Shown: positions 22,529 through 31,721, numbered from the stretch's first letter. The stretch: DNA of 36,386 bases from a bacterium (GCA_024692925.1 JAILLX010000106.1:1-36386), one strand, 5' to 3'. A program made the numbers and translations. Notes: generated by a model not told the origin, from the letters alone.

Positions 22529-22972
22529 TTAGTCAAGTGCAGTTTTTGGTTTTGCACCATCAATATTTTTAAGTGTACCTTTTAAAACACCACCTTTTTC
22601 AACAACCAAATTTGCATAATTTATTTTACCCTTTATAACACCAGTTTCATAAACATAAAGGATTCCTGTCACAGTAAGTTCACCATCAAAAAAGCCACTG
22701 ATATGAGCTTCTTCAACTTCGGCATTACCGGTAAAACTTCCGCCATAAACAATATCCAAATATTTTGCACCGCTAAGGTTTGCTTCCAATGTACCTTCAA
22801 CAACCAAACTTTCACAAACATCAATTGCACCAGAAAGTTTTATATTCTTACCAACAATAAGTTGTTTTCCATCTGCTTTTGGCATAACAGTATGTCCCTT
22901 TGAAATACCACCAGTATATGATGATTTTGTTTTAGTTAAGTTATCAAGAAGTTCCTTTTTATTTATTTCCAT
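22529..22972 (-). CDS. Bactofilin
   Basis: Bactofilins are small beta-helical cytoskeletal proteins that polymerise at the membrane and guide cell-wall synthesis, stalks or polarity. The 147-aa protein has a flexible N-terminus (1-35) and a central DUF583/bactofilin beta-helix with repeating hydrophobic-Gly turns: LIVGKNIKLSG, SLVVEGTLEANL, EAHISGFFDGEL and LVVEKGGVLKG. AGGAGATAAAA precedes the ATG. It lies just upstream of tRNA-Thr. Confidence 0.93.
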   Translation of the reverse strand: MEINKKELLDNLTKTKSSYTGGISKGHTVMPKADGKQLIVGKNIKLSGAIDVCESLVVEGTLEANLSGAKYLDIVYGGSFTGNAEVEEAHISGFFDGELTVTGILYVYETGVIKGKINYANLVVEKGGVLKGTLKNIDGAKPKTALD

Positions 22973-23092
22973 TTTTATCTCCTAAAAATTTTTCTTTTAA
23001 AAATACTATACCCAAAAAATTTTACAAAAGCAATTAAACAATAAAAAAAGTTTAAAAATATTTAAAAAAACTCTAGATTTTCAAAATTTATA

Positions 23093-23101
23093 TGCTAATA
23101 T
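23093..23101 (+). promoter_or_regulatory. Extended -10 box of the histone-like gene
   Basis: TGC followed by TAATAT (23096-23101) matches an extended -10 element, with only a weak -35 (TAGATT) 16 bases upstream. The transcript would begin about 40 bases before the ATG and include AAGGAGAGG. Confidence 0.5.
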
Positions 23102-23146
23102 GACCCTGTGAGATAGAAATTTAACTTAAATAAGGAGAGGTAAAAA

Positions 23147-23668
23147 ATGACATCTAAACACGATTATATTCAAGAAGCTGCATACTTCATTTGGCTTAAC
23201 CGCGGTAAACCAGAAGGTCAAGATTTGGAAATCTGGGACGAAGCAACAAAAATCTATGAACTTACACAAGAAGTTTTAAAACCTATTGAAAAAAAGGCAT
23301 CAAAAACTCCTGCTAAAAAAACAGTAAAAAAGGTTGCAAAAAAAGCTCCTGCCAAAAAGGCTGTTAAAGTTGTAAAAGCAGTTGCACCAAAGGTTGCACC
23401 TAAAGCAAAAGCTGTTGCTCCTAAAAAAGTTGCAGTGAAGAAAGTTGCTGTTAAAAAGGCTCCTGCAAAAAAAGTAGTTGCTAAAAAAACTGCTCCTAAA
23501 AAATCTATAAAAGTAGCAGTAAAACCCGTAGCAAAAAAAGTTGCAAAACCAACTGCTAAACCAGTTGCTGTTGCAAAAATTATACCTATGGTAAAAAAGG
23601 AAGCTCCTGCTAAAAAAGCACCTGCTCCTAAAACAAAAATTAAAATCGTTGTTGGAAGAAAAAAATAA
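23147..23668 (+). CDS. DUF2934 - histone H1-like fusion, putative nucleoid protein
   Basis: Residues 1-45 match the DUF2934 pattern (IQEAAYFIWLNRGKPEGQDLEIWDEATKIY, quoted here as AAYFIWLNRGKPEG followed by IWDEA). The rest (about 50-173) is a tail of Lys, Ala, Pro and Val in KKxPAKKxV-type repeats, like the C-terminus of eukaryotic histone H1, chlamydial Hc proteins and AlgP. Such tails bind DNA without sequence specificity, so a nucleoid-compacting role is likely. A strong AAGGAGAGG and a long terminator mark an independent, probably well-expressed gene. The Lys-rich repeats are prone to length change by recombination. Confidence 0.83.
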   Translation: MTSKHDYIQEAAYFIWLNRGKPEGQDLEIWDEATKIYELTQEVLKPIEKKASKTPAKKTVKKVAKKAPAKKAVKVVKAVAPKVAPKAKAVAPKKVAVKKVAVKKAPAKKVVAKKTAPKKSIKVAVKPVAKKVAKPTAKPVAVAKIIPMVKKEAPAKKAPAPKTKIKIVVGRKK

Positions 23669-23703
23669 TTTTCCAACCGCTTACTTTATTTATGGTTAAA
23701 TGA

Positions 23704-23740
23704 AAAATACAGGTTTGAAAAAATCTGTATTTTTTTTATT
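23704..23740 (+). terminator. Rho-independent terminator of the histone-like gene
   Basis: A 13-bp stem (23704-23716 with 23721-23733, one G-U pair) closes a GAAA tetraloop and is followed by a T-rich tail. The GAAA loop is shared with the terminator at 5672. Confidence 0.88.
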
Positions 23741-23766
23741 TTCCGCTTTACCGATTCAAATATTTA

Positions 23767-23775
23767 TGCTATAAT
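23767..23775 (+). promoter_or_regulatory. Extended -10 box of the large secreted protein gene
   Basis: TGC followed by TATAAT (23770-23775) matches an extended -10 element. Because it overlaps the ATG at 23774, that ATG cannot be in the transcript. This supports the downstream GTG at 23798, which has GAGGG 5 bases upstream. Confidence 0.6.
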
Positions 23776-23797
23776 GAACAAGTGTAAGAGGGAAAAA

Positions 23798-26032
23798 GTG
23801 AACGAGAACAAAAAACATAGTTTAAGTTTTAATGTTTTATTAGTCGCAGTAATCTGCGGTTCTTTTGTATTTTCAAACTCATCAAATGCCGCAAAAAAGA
23901 AGAAAAAAACATCAACTGTCACAACCGGTTGTATTGCATGTTTAAACGCATTTGATGCCGAAACCCTCGAATTCACAATTGACAAGGATAAATGTCCAAA
24001 GCGTCTTGCAAAATGTTATAAGGCAAACTATACCAATCAATGCGAAGGAATTATCGAAGATTGTATCGCTTATAATTGTAAAAATGCTGGCTCCTGTGGG
24101 GATGAGGCTGGCAACCGTAATTTATTTGCCGGATGCCTTAAATCCGTAAATCAAATTTTACCATTCCAATGTGCAAGTTATATCGCCGGTTATGCATCAA
24201 GCAAAGCCGAAGAAGTTAAATCTCTTCAAACTGCACAGGAAAACGCCTTAAAACAAAAACAACTTGAAGTTCAAAAGGCTGAACAAGAGGCAAAAACTGC
24301 TGCTGAAAATGCAAAGGTAAAGGCTCAACAAATTGCATCTGACACCGAAACAAAAAAGTTGCAAATTGCTGGTGAAAATGAATTAAAACTTACTCAGGAA
24401 AAGGCACGACTTGAACAGCAAGCAAAGGATGCTGAACTTGCCCGCCAGAAAAAGGAAGCACAAGAGGCAAAAAACAACAAACCTAACGTTAAATATAACA
24501 ATTTATTGAATACTGTAAAGCAGGATATTACTTCTGCAAAAACTTACACAACAAAGGCGTATAATTTGCTTGGTATCACAAAAACTAATGACCAACAAAC
24601 AAATGGTTCAGCAGTATTTTTCCCACCACAAATTATAACTGTGTCTGCACTCGCTTCTTCAACTGATGCAAAGACTCGTTCCCTTGTAAACTCAAGTCGT
24701 TATAAATCCGATCAAAATTTTGTTTGTACCAAAAATACAAAGGAAAACTTTATCAAAAACGAACTTAATAACGTTTACAACACAATCAAAAAATCACGTG
24801 ATAATCTTTCAAAGGGCATTGCCGAGATTGAGGCAACCAATGCCGATGATGAAACAACTGATACAATTTCTGAATCAAAGATTAACACACTTTACCTAAC
24901 ACAAAACAAACTTACCGAAATTATGGAAACGGTGGAAGGATACACTGCAAACCTTAAGACCTCCTGTGAAACAAGGTGTGAAGGTATGTCTTCTATGACA
25001 AATATGAGTTCGTCAATTTCATCCGCTCCAATTCAATTTGATGAAAACGGTAATATTATCGAGGAAAAGAAAACTGATGAAAACGCATATTCGTGTAAGG
25101 ATTTTGAAACATCGTCTTCTTCAAACACAACTGGATTCGCCTCAATGATTGGTGGATCATCCAATATTTCCGATATGTTTGGTGGCATTGGGAAAAAGGT
25201 GACCGAATTAACTAAGCGTACTACTGAATCTGTACTTTACACCGACCGTATTTTGGATGAGGCATTAATCGCCGTTCAAAGTGGTAAATTCGATGGTTTC
25301 TCATCATCAGATTACCCTGCAATAGACAGCTGTGTTCAATATATGGTTTTGGATATTGCACAATACACAAGTTGCACCTCAAATGTATTGGGTCAGCAAT
25401 TAACTGCTCTTTCAACTAACAAATCTAATTCAAACATAAAAACGGAATTAAGAAACAGTATCAATACCATTCTTAAAACTATAACAAGTCCTAATTACAA
25501 GGATTCCTTAGAAGATGAAAAGGTTTATTGTCAAAACCTAACAAACGGTGATAATTTATTTAATAAAGACACCAACAATAATGTTACAGGAAACAACATA
25601 ACCGCAAACAACTTAAACGATTACAATGATTTCAATACTTGTGCGTTAAGTATCACCAATGCATTGAATAAGGTTAAGGATAAAAAAGGAAAAACTGGAA
25701 TGTCAAACTTCCAAATTGCGACCGCAAACAAAGAAAACAATCTTATCTACCTTTCAAATGGTGATATGTTTACGCCTACTGATTTTGCACAAAAGAAACT
25801 TGGTTGGAAAAATGCTACATGTACTATGGTAATAATAAGTAGTTCTGGAAACAACAATATGCCTATAATGACATCTAACGGTCAGGTAATACAATTAAGT
25901 AATTCTAATACTGGTATAGATATGCTATTATCCGGTCTACAATGTGATTGTGGTAATGGTAAACATAATAATCCAAATTTCCAAAAATTAAACTCTGGAA
26001 ATTACAGCTCTGATTGTTCGGAGGAACAATAA
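23798..26032 (+). CDS. Large secreted Cys-rich / coiled-coil protein of unknown function (744 aa)
   Basis: With a GTG start, the protein begins with a clean signal peptide (MNENKKHSLSFNVLLVAVICG to about residue 32, then AKKKKK). Residues of about 42-130 hold many cysteines (CIACLNAF, CPKRLAKCYKANYTNQC, CIAYNCKNAGSC). Residues of about 140-230 are an Ala/Glu/Lys/Gln-rich coiled coil. A mixed Ser/Thr/Asn-rich region follows, with further paired Cys (CETRC at about 390) and a Cys-containing tail (CDCGNG). No known family is recognised. It is likely periplasmic or surface exposed, with disulfides. Spacing suggests a single-gene unit. A secretion-associated or pilus-associated role is possible but unsupported. 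Confidence 0.78.
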   Translation: MNENKKHSLSFNVLLVAVICGSFVFSNSSNAAKKKKKTSTVTTGCIACLNAFDAETLEFTIDKDKCPKRLAKCYKANYTNQCEGIIEDCIAYNCKNAGSCGDEAGNRNLFAGCLKSVNQILPFQCASYIAGYASSKAEEVKSLQTAQENALKQKQLEVQKAEQEAKTAAENAKVKAQQIASDTETKKLQIAGENELKLTQEKARLEQQAKDAELARQKKEAQEAKNNKPNVKYNNLLNTVKQDITSAKTYTTKAYNLLGITKTNDQQTNGSAVFFPPQIITVSALASSTDAKTRSLVNSSRYKSDQNFVCTKNTKENFIKNELNNVYNTIKKSRDNLSKGIAEIEATNADDETTDTISESKINTLYLTQNKLTEIMETVEGYTANLKTSCETRCEGMSSMTNMSSSISSAPIQFDENGNIIEEKKTDENAYSCKDFETSSSSNTTGFASMIGGSSNISDMFGGIGKKVTELTKRTTESVLYTDRILDEALIAVQSGKFDGFSSSDYPAIDSCVQYMVLDIAQYTSCTSNVLGQQLTALSTNKSNSNIKTELRNSINTILKTITSPNYKDSLEDEKVYCQNLTNGDNLFNKDTNNNVTGNNITANNLNDYNDFNTCALSITNALNKVKDKKGKTGMSNFQIATANKENNLIYLSNGDMFTPTDFAQKKLGWKNATCTMVIISSSGNNNMPIMTSNGQVIQLSNSNTGIDMLLSGLQCDCGNGKHNNPNFQKLNSGNYSSDCSEEQ

Positions 26033-26073
26033 CATCTTCCAAATTTGTCACTGCGGTCGGCAGTTATATATGA

Positions 26074-26097
26074 CCTCGTCATTACGAGGAAGCACGA
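26074..26097. repeat. Intergenic palindromic repeat copy
   Basis: CCTCGT (26074-26079) and ACGAGG (26084-26089) form a 6-bp hairpin with loop CATT, followed by AAGCACGAC. The pattern CGTCATTRCGAGGAAGC is the core of a widespread class of bacterial intergenic repeats. It lies between the convergent 744-aa gene and the dciA-like gene, where it may also act as a terminator. Confidence 0.55.
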
Positions 26098-26173
26098 CAA
26101 AGGAAAAAACATTTTCAAAGTATTTTGTGCCAAGACCTAGCTTTTACGGTATTGGTGCAAAAGACGAAGAAAA

Positions 26174-26602
26174 TTAGTATTTTATCTTCACACTAGCCAC
26201 AGCCCTATACCCAAAATAAGTATTCACACGGTCAATAACCGTTGGAAATTGATATTGAATTATTGATGAAAGGGAGGCATTTTTTATTTTTACATAAAGT
26301 GTTCCATTCTGCCTTTGCCCCATTGGAAAAGAAAGTTTCACCGGCGAAATTTTTGCCGCCAAATCCGGCCCTGCAATTTTTTCCCAATCAGTCAAAATAT
26401 CCGAATTGATAAAGCCATACTTTTTTCCAAACCCCTTTATCACATTCATAAGCGAATTGCCAATTTCGTTCGGACCATACGGAAACCGAGCCGATTTCGG
26501 AGCAACCGGCTTTTCCAAATAATCCTCTGACATTTCATCAATGCCAAAGTTTTGCTTTGCCAAAAGTTCCTTTTCACTACTTTTTTGCATTGTATTTTTC
26601 AT
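26174..26602 (-). CDS. DciA-like DUF721 protein
   Basis: DciA-family (DUF721) proteins help load the replicative helicase DnaB in bacteria that lack DnaC/DnaI-type loaders. The 142-aa product shows the family core: a helix (IGNSLMNVIKGFGKKYGF), the conserved WEKIAGPDLAAKISPVKL, then GTLYVKIKNASLSSIIQYQ and a C-terminal strand. The start at 26602 overlaps metG by 26 bases; ATG at 26590 is an alternative. dnaB itself lies 4 kb upstream on the same strand. Confidence 0.82.
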   Translation of the reverse strand: MKNTMQKSSEKELLAKQNFGIDEMSEDYLEKPVAPKSARFPYGPNEIGNSLMNVIKGFGKKYGFINSDILTDWEKIAGPDLAAKISPVKLSFPMGQRQNGTLYVKIKNASLSSIIQYQFPTVIDRVNTYFGYRAVASVKIKY

Positions 26603-28262
26603 TTAATTCAGCAACCCTTTCAGGTGCAATTTTTGTAAACACACTTGCCGGTACTTCAAACTCATGCCCCTTAGAAACAGAATTCATCTCCGCCTCCACA
26701 TCAAAAATCCAATCACCGGATGTATGAAGTGCAGTCAAAATTTTCTCCGCAGTTTCTGGGATAACAGGCTTTGCAAGGATAAGGAACACCCGCATCAAAT
26801 TCATTGCAAACACAAGTATTTCTCCGGATTTTTCAGCATCAGTTTTAAACACTGTCCACGGTGCCATCTCGTCAATATAGGTATTACCCAAAACCCAAAT
26901 TGCACGAAGCTCCGCCATCGCCTTTCTGAATTCCATCTGTGAAAGATAGTTGGTATAAGATTCGATTCTGGTTTTAAGTTCAGCCTTAACCGCAATTTCT
27001 TTCTCGCCATTTGCGGGATTATGTTGCAATGTTGAACCAATTTTCGAAGAATAGAATTTCAAAACCCTAAGGACGAAATTTCCCAAAACATCGTTTAAAT
27101 CCTTGTTAATTTCTTCGGCAAATCTTTCGAATGTAAAATCAGTATCATCAGTTTCCGGAGCATTTTTGATAAGCCAATATCTCCAATAATCTGCTGGAAA
27201 TTCAGCAATCGCACTGTCGGCAAAAATTCCCCTACCTGCTGATTTTGAAAACTTTCCACCGTTAAAGTTAAGATAACTCAACCCCTTCAATGTATCCACT
27301 TTTTTATAATCCGGATTCGCACCAATAAGTGTTGCAGGGAACATTATCGAATGAAACGGAACATTATCCTTTCCCATAAATTCAACATATTTTTCATCGC
27401 CCGCACCACAAGACTCAAGCCACCAATTTTTATATCCATCACCAAGAAGTTCTTTTGTAATAGAAATATACCCAATCGGTGCATCAAACCAAACATAAAA
27501 AACCTTGTCTTTCATATCAGGAAAAACATCCGTTGGAACAGGAATTCCCCACTTTAAATCACGGGTAATACATCTATCTTCTAACCCTTCATCAAGCCAT
27601 TTATTTGCGATTCCCAAGGTAAGTTTATTCCACTTTCTTGTATTAACCCACTCACGAACCTTATCACTTAATTTCGAAAGTTTAAGGTAAAGATGTTTTG
27701 TCTTTCTGACCTCAAGATTTGTACTACCACTAACCGAAGACCTTGGCTCAATCAAATCCTTTGGATCCAAAACTTTTGTACAATTTTCGCATTGATCACC
27801 ACGTGCATTTGTCGCACCACAGTATGGGCAAGTCCCCGTAATATACCTATCTGGCAAAAACATATTATCATCTATTGAAAAAACTTGCTCAACCTCGCGT
27901 TCCTCGATATATCCATTTTTTGCAAGCTCCCTTGCAATCTGTTGAGAAAGTTCAGTATTTTCCGGTGCCGAAGTACGACCAAAATAATCAAACGAAAGAT
28001 TAAATTTTTTGTAAATATCCTTATGAAGATTATGATATTTTGTTGTATATTCCAAAACATCAATCCCCTCTTTTTTTGCACCAAGTTCGGATGGTGTTCC
28101 ATGTTCATCAGTTCCACCGATATAAAGAACTTCATTACCAATAAGTCGGTTAAACCTTGCATACACATCACTTGGCAACAAACATCCAGCCAAATGTCCT
28201 AAATGAGGAAGTCCATTAACATAAGGAAGTGCACAAGTCACAAGAATTTTTTCTTTTTTCAT
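26577..28262 (-). CDS. metG: Methionyl-tRNA synthetase
   Basis: MetRS charges tRNA(Met). The 561-aa class Ia enzyme has the HIGH-equivalent in PYVNGLPHLGHLAG, the zinc knuckle CPYC...CENC (about 145-165), the KMSKS-equivalent KFSKS, and an anticodon-binding helical domain with AELRAIWVLGNTYIDEMAPW. It is the short type without a C-terminal tRNA-binding domain. ATG at 28262 is chosen with AGGA 6 bases upstream; the TTG at 28268 is less suitable. The dciA-like gene overlaps its end. Confidence 0.96.
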   Translation of the reverse strand: MKKEKILVTCALPYVNGLPHLGHLAGCLLPSDVYARFNRLIGNEVLYIGGTDEHGTPSELGAKKEGIDVLEYTTKYHNLHKDIYKKFNLSFDYFGRTSAPENTELSQQIARELAKNGYIEEREVEQVFSIDDNMFLPDRYITGTCPYCGATNARGDQCENCTKVLDPKDLIEPRSSVSGSTNLEVRKTKHLYLKLSKLSDKVREWVNTRKWNKLTLGIANKWLDEGLEDRCITRDLKWGIPVPTDVFPDMKDKVFYVWFDAPIGYISITKELLGDGYKNWWLESCGAGDEKYVEFMGKDNVPFHSIMFPATLIGANPDYKKVDTLKGLSYLNFNGGKFSKSAGRGIFADSAIAEFPADYWRYWLIKNAPETDDTDFTFERFAEEINKDLNDVLGNFVLRVLKFYSSKIGSTLQHNPANGEKEIAVKAELKTRIESYTNYLSQMEFRKAMAELRAIWVLGNTYIDEMAPWTVFKTDAEKSGEILVFAMNLMRVFLILAKPVIPETAEKILTALHTSGDWIFDVEAEMNSVSKGHEFEVPASVFTKIAPERVAELNEKYNAKK

Positions 28263-28331
28263 TTTCAATCCTACTATAAAATTATTATTAAAGATATTTT
28301 ATAAAATTTGAAGATATAATGCAAGAAAGAT

Positions 28332-29465
28332 TTACTTAATTATCTCCCTAATTATTGCATCAAGCAAAGTTCGTCCCTTCACACTTGTTCTAATGGACGA
28401 TTCGCACAAAATCAAAAACTTTTTTTCAACCATATTTTGAAATCTTTGCATATCAACTATATCAAAAAAATCCACACCAGAATTTTGCTTAAATTCATTA
28501 AACTTTATTCCATTATTTTTTCTTAATCCCATAATAAGCATTTCTTCGGCACGCTTCTTTTTTGATAAAGGTTTAAGGGGTAAAATTCCATCATCAATAT
28601 TTTTTTTCCACTCATCAATATTCCTTGGATTTTCAGAAATAAAATGTCTTGCCCCATCAAAGATTCTACCTGATGCAGAAACACCAATACCTATATAATC
28701 GCCACCATTCCAATAGTTTAAATTGTGCCTACTTTCAAACCCCTTTTTTGCATAGTTTGAAATTTCATATTGCGGAAATTTATCCCGCAAAAAATGATTC
28801 GTATATTCATACATTTTTTTTGCGAATGATTCGGAAATTGGATTTATTTTTCCACTTTTCACCAAATTAAAAATTGGTGTTTTTGGCTCTATAATAAGTT
28901 CATAAAGCGACAAATGTTTTACATCCAGCTTTGTAATTTTTTCCAAATTTTTTTGCCATTTTTCCAAAGATTGATTCGGCAACGCATAAATAAAATCACA
29001 ACTTATATTTTCAAAATATTTCTTTGCCGATTCGATACATTCCACCGCATCAACCGAATTATGCACACGCCCCAAAAATCGAAGCTCTGCATCATCAAAC
29101 GATTGCACCCCAATCGAAAGCCTATTTACTCCTGCTTCATAAAAGCCCAATAATTTTTTATCATCCACAGTTTTGGGATTAACTTCCAATGTAATCTCTG
29201 CATCATCATCCACATCATAAAGGTTAAAAATTTTCTCCACGATTCGCATCACAATTTCCGGTGGCAAAAGCGATGGCGTTCCACCACCAAAATAAATTGA
29301 TGAAATTTTTTTTCTACCAAACTTTTGTTGATAAAGTTCAATTTCTTTCAAATAATATTGCAAAAGATTCGGAACATTTTGCCCACACGGAAAACTTACA
29401 AAATCACAATAATTGCATTTTTTTAAACAATACGGAAAATGTATATAGATACTATTTTTTCTCAT
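28332..29465 (-). CDS. hemW: Radical SAM heme chaperone HemW
   Basis: HemW (formerly called coproporphyrinogen III oxidase-like) is a radical SAM protein that binds heme and delivers it to target proteins. The 377-aa product has the Fe-S motif CLKKCNYC (CxxxCxxC), SSIYFGGGTPSLL, ITLEVNPKTV, NRLSIGVQSFDDAELRFLGR (in part) and the C-terminal HemN domain. The CxxxCxxC followed by Asp-Phe distinguishes HemW from HemN. Start at 29465 is chosen since the family begins with a few residues before SIYIHFPYC. It overlaps the end of rdgB by 14 bases, a common arrangement in Proteobacteria. Confidence 0.93.
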   Translation of the reverse strand: MRKNSIYIHFPYCLKKCNYCDFVSFPCGQNVPNLLQYYLKEIELYQQKFGRKKISSIYFGGGTPSLLPPEIVMRIVEKIFNLYDVDDDAEITLEVNPKTVDDKKLLGFYEAGVNRLSIGVQSFDDAELRFLGRVHNSVDAVECIESAKKYFENISCDFIYALPNQSLEKWQKNLEKITKLDVKHLSLYELIIEPKTPIFNLVKSGKINPISESFAKKMYEYTNHFLRDKFPQYEISNYAKKGFESRHNLNYWNGGDYIGIGVSASGRIFDGARHFISENPRNIDEWKKNIDDGILPLKPLSKKKRAEEMLIMGLRKNNGIKFNEFKQNSGVDFFDIVDMQRFQNMVEKKFLILCESSIRTSVKGRTLLDAIIREIIK

Positions 29466-30243
29466 CACTTTCGCTTGAAAAAGGCACTTCCGGTGCAATA
29501 AATTTTTCATCTACTTCTACTGAAAAAGTATTCTCATCAACCACAACTTTTTCTTCCACCTTTTCAACAACAACCGGAATACTTTCTTCGATTTTTGCAT
29601 CAACTTTTGTTGCCTTAGTCTTAAGTGGTTTCACCGCAGTTTTCTTTTCTGTTTCTGCCGAAAGTTTTTCAATAAATTCAATGAATTTTGCAGTTGCAAT
29701 TGACCTATGACTAATCGAATTTTTTTCTTCCTCAGTCATTTCAGCAAAAGTTCTGCCATACGAATTTGGCACAAACATTGCATCATAACCGAAACCATTT
29801 TCACCCCTTGGTGGGAAAATTGTAAAGCCATAGCACGCACCTTCGAATTGCACAGTTTTTTCACCCTTAACTGCAAACGCAATATTGCAAACAAATTTTG
29901 CCTCACTGCATTTTCCATTAAGACGATTTTTTATATCTTCAAAAGCCTTATCATAGCCACCGACTTCCTCGGCAAATCTTGCGGATCTTACCCCTGGAAA
30001 ACTTGCCAATTCCTTAATACAAAAACCACTGTCATCAGCAAAAGTAGGAAGCCCAGTTTTTTCACAAATTGCCTCTGCTTTAATCTTTGCATTTTCAGCA
30101 AAAGTTTTTCCGGTTTCCTCTATTTCGAACTGACCTTTTATAACATCTTTATATGGAACAACTTTTATTCCAAAAGGTTTCAACAAAGTTTGGAATTCAC
30201 GTACCTTGTGTTCATTAGTCGAAGCTATAATAAATTTTTTCAT
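29452..30243 (-). CDS. rdgB: XTP/dITP pyrophosphatase with C-terminal extension
   Basis: RdgB (Ham1 family) hydrolyses dITP, XTP and similar non-canonical nucleotides and keeps them out of DNA. The core (residues 1-200) has IIASTNEHKVREF, ETGKTFAENAKIKA, LPTFADDSGF, PGVRSARFA, ENGFGYDAMF and the final SHRSIATAKF. Usual length is about 200 aa, but here about 60 extra residues follow, rich in Lys, Glu and Val (VVVEKVEEKVVVDE) and ending acidic. The extension has no recognised domain. AAGGA precedes the ATG. dnaB lies 5 bases upstream, so dnaB-rdgB-hemW form an operon. Confidence 0.94.
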   Translation of the reverse strand: MKKFIIASTNEHKVREFQTLLKPFGIKVVPYKDVIKGQFEIEETGKTFAENAKIKAEAICEKTGLPTFADDSGFCIKELASFPGVRSARFAEEVGGYDKAFEDIKNRLNGKCSEAKFVCNIAFAVKGEKTVQFEGACYGFTIFPPRGENGFGYDAMFVPNSYGRTFAEMTEEEKNSISHRSIATAKFIEFIEKLSAETEKKTAVKPLKTKATKVDAKIEESIPVVVEKVEEKVVVDENTFSVEVDEKFIAPEVPFSSESDEKK

Positions 30244-30248
30244 AATAA

Positions 30249-31721
30249 CTATCCTTCTGTTTTTCCATCATAAAAATTATCGAATTTAAAGTATTCACCG
30301 ACAAAGGCAACCTTCACATCACCGGTTGGACCATGACGTTGCTTTGCAATCAAAATTTCAGCCATATGTTCAATCTGCTCCGCCCTCTTTTGCCATGCGA
30401 TATATTCCTGACTTGTCACATCGGCATCAACCGGACGTTTTTTGTTGTGATAATAGGATTCACGGTACACAAACATAACGCAATCGGCATCCTGTTCAAT
30501 AGATCCGGATTCACGAAGATCAGCAAGTTGTGGTCTTTTATCATCCCTTTGTTCAACAAGTCTTGAAAGCTGAGAAAGAGCAATCACCGGCACATCCAAT
30601 TCTTTTGCCAAAATTTTAAGTCCACGGGTAATCTCAGAAATTTCCTGCACCCTGTTATCCGACTTTCTTCCACCTGGAGAATTCAAAAGCTGAACATAGT
30701 CAATTACAATCAACGAAAGTCCACCATATTGACGTTTGATTCGTCTTGCCCTTGTTCTTATTGCAGGCACAGTAATATCCGGTGTATCATCAATGAACAA
30801 AGGTAAATCTTTCAATGCCCTTTGATGTTCAACAAGTCTGTTAAATTCATCCTCGTTTATTGAACCATTACGAATTTTATTACCATTAACTTCCGCAGAA
30901 AATGAAAGTATACGTGAAGCCAACTGATCCGCCGACATTTCAAGTGAAAAGAAAAGCACCGGTCCCTGAAGTTTTTCTGGTCCCCTATGATTTAAAACCT
31001 CGTTCGCAACATTAAATGCGACATTCAATGCAAACGCCGTTTTTCCCATACCAGGACGTCCCGCAATAATAAGCAAATCTGATGGATGAAGACCACCAAT
31101 TTGTTTATCCAAAGTATTTATTCCAGTTGAAATTCCAGAAATAGAACCATCCGCCCTATATGCTTCCTCAATAGTCTGCATTGAATCACGCAAAGTCATT
31201 TCCAATGACATAGGGCCATTTTCAACATCCCCAACTGTTGCAAGGTTGTAAAGTTTTGATTCGGCATTTTCAATTTGATCAACCGCAGGAACATCATTAT
31301 CACTTGAACCGCCAAATGCTTCATTCACAATATCAGTACCAATTTCAATAAGGTTTCTTTTTACTGCACATTCGTAAACAAGTCGTCCATAATCATACGC
31401 ATTTACATAAGGCACAGCCGAACTTGAAAGTTGGCTAAGGTATTCAACACCCCCCGCCATATCAAGTGTACCATTACTTTCCAAATAATTTTTAAGTGTG
31501 ATTATATCAGCCAAATGCCCCTTTTCAATAAGGCGAAGACATGCCTCATAAATCTTTTGATGCATAACTTCAACAAAATGTTCTGGCTTCAAAAATTCAG
31601 AAACTTTTTCCAAAGCCTTATTATTAGTAATAATCGCAGAAAGTACAGCCTGTTCTGCCTCCACACTTGCCGGAGGTTTTCTTAAAAAATCCCCACTAAT
31701 ATTTTTTGTTGCTCTTTCCAA
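30249..31721 (-). CDS. dnaB: Replicative DNA helicase DnaB
   Basis: DnaB is the hexameric 5'-3' helicase at the replication fork. The 490-aa protein has an N-terminal helical domain starting PPASVEAEQAVLSAIITNN, a linker, and the RecA-like domain with Walker A AGRPGMGKTAFALN, the Walker B region LIVIDYVQLL, and DLRESGSIEQDADCVMF (in part). The start is a TTG at 31721 with GGAG 8 bases upstream. No ATG lies before the conserved N-terminus. It leads dnaB-rdgB-hemW. No intein is present, since the RecA-like motifs are uninterrupted. Confidence 0.96.
   Translation of the reverse strand: MERATKNISGDFLRKPPASVEAEQAVLSAIITNNKALEKVSEFLKPEHFVEVMHQKIYEACLRLIEKGHLADIITLKNYLESNGTLDMAGGVEYLSQLSSSAVPYVNAYDYGRLVYECAVKRNLIEIGTDIVNEAFGGSSDNDVPAVDQIENAESKLYNLATVGDVENGPMSLEMTLRDSMQTIEEAYRADGSISGISTGINTLDKQIGGLHPSDLLIIAGRPGMGKTAFALNVAFNVANEVLNHRGPEKLQGPVLFFSLEMSADQLASRILSFSAEVNGNKIRNGSINEDEFNRLVEHQRALKDLPLFIDDTPDITVPAIRTRARRIKRQYGGLSLIVIDYVQLLNSPGGRKSDNRVQEISEITRGLKILAKELDVPVIALSQLSRLVEQRDDKRPQLADLRESGSIEQDADCVMFVYRESYYHNKKRPVDADVTSQEYIAWQKRAEQIEHMAEILIAKQRHGPTGDVKVAFVGEYFKFDNFYDGKTEG

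Noticed and set aside
23254..23676. Hydrophobic 140-aa frame opposite the histone-like gene
   Set aside because: The Phe/Ala/Thr-rich sequence is the expected antisense reading of Lys/Ala/Pro codons, not a membrane protein.
29707..30273. 188-aa open frame antisense to rdgB
   Set aside because: It lies opposite the conserved rdgB core and has no start signals or recognisable motif.
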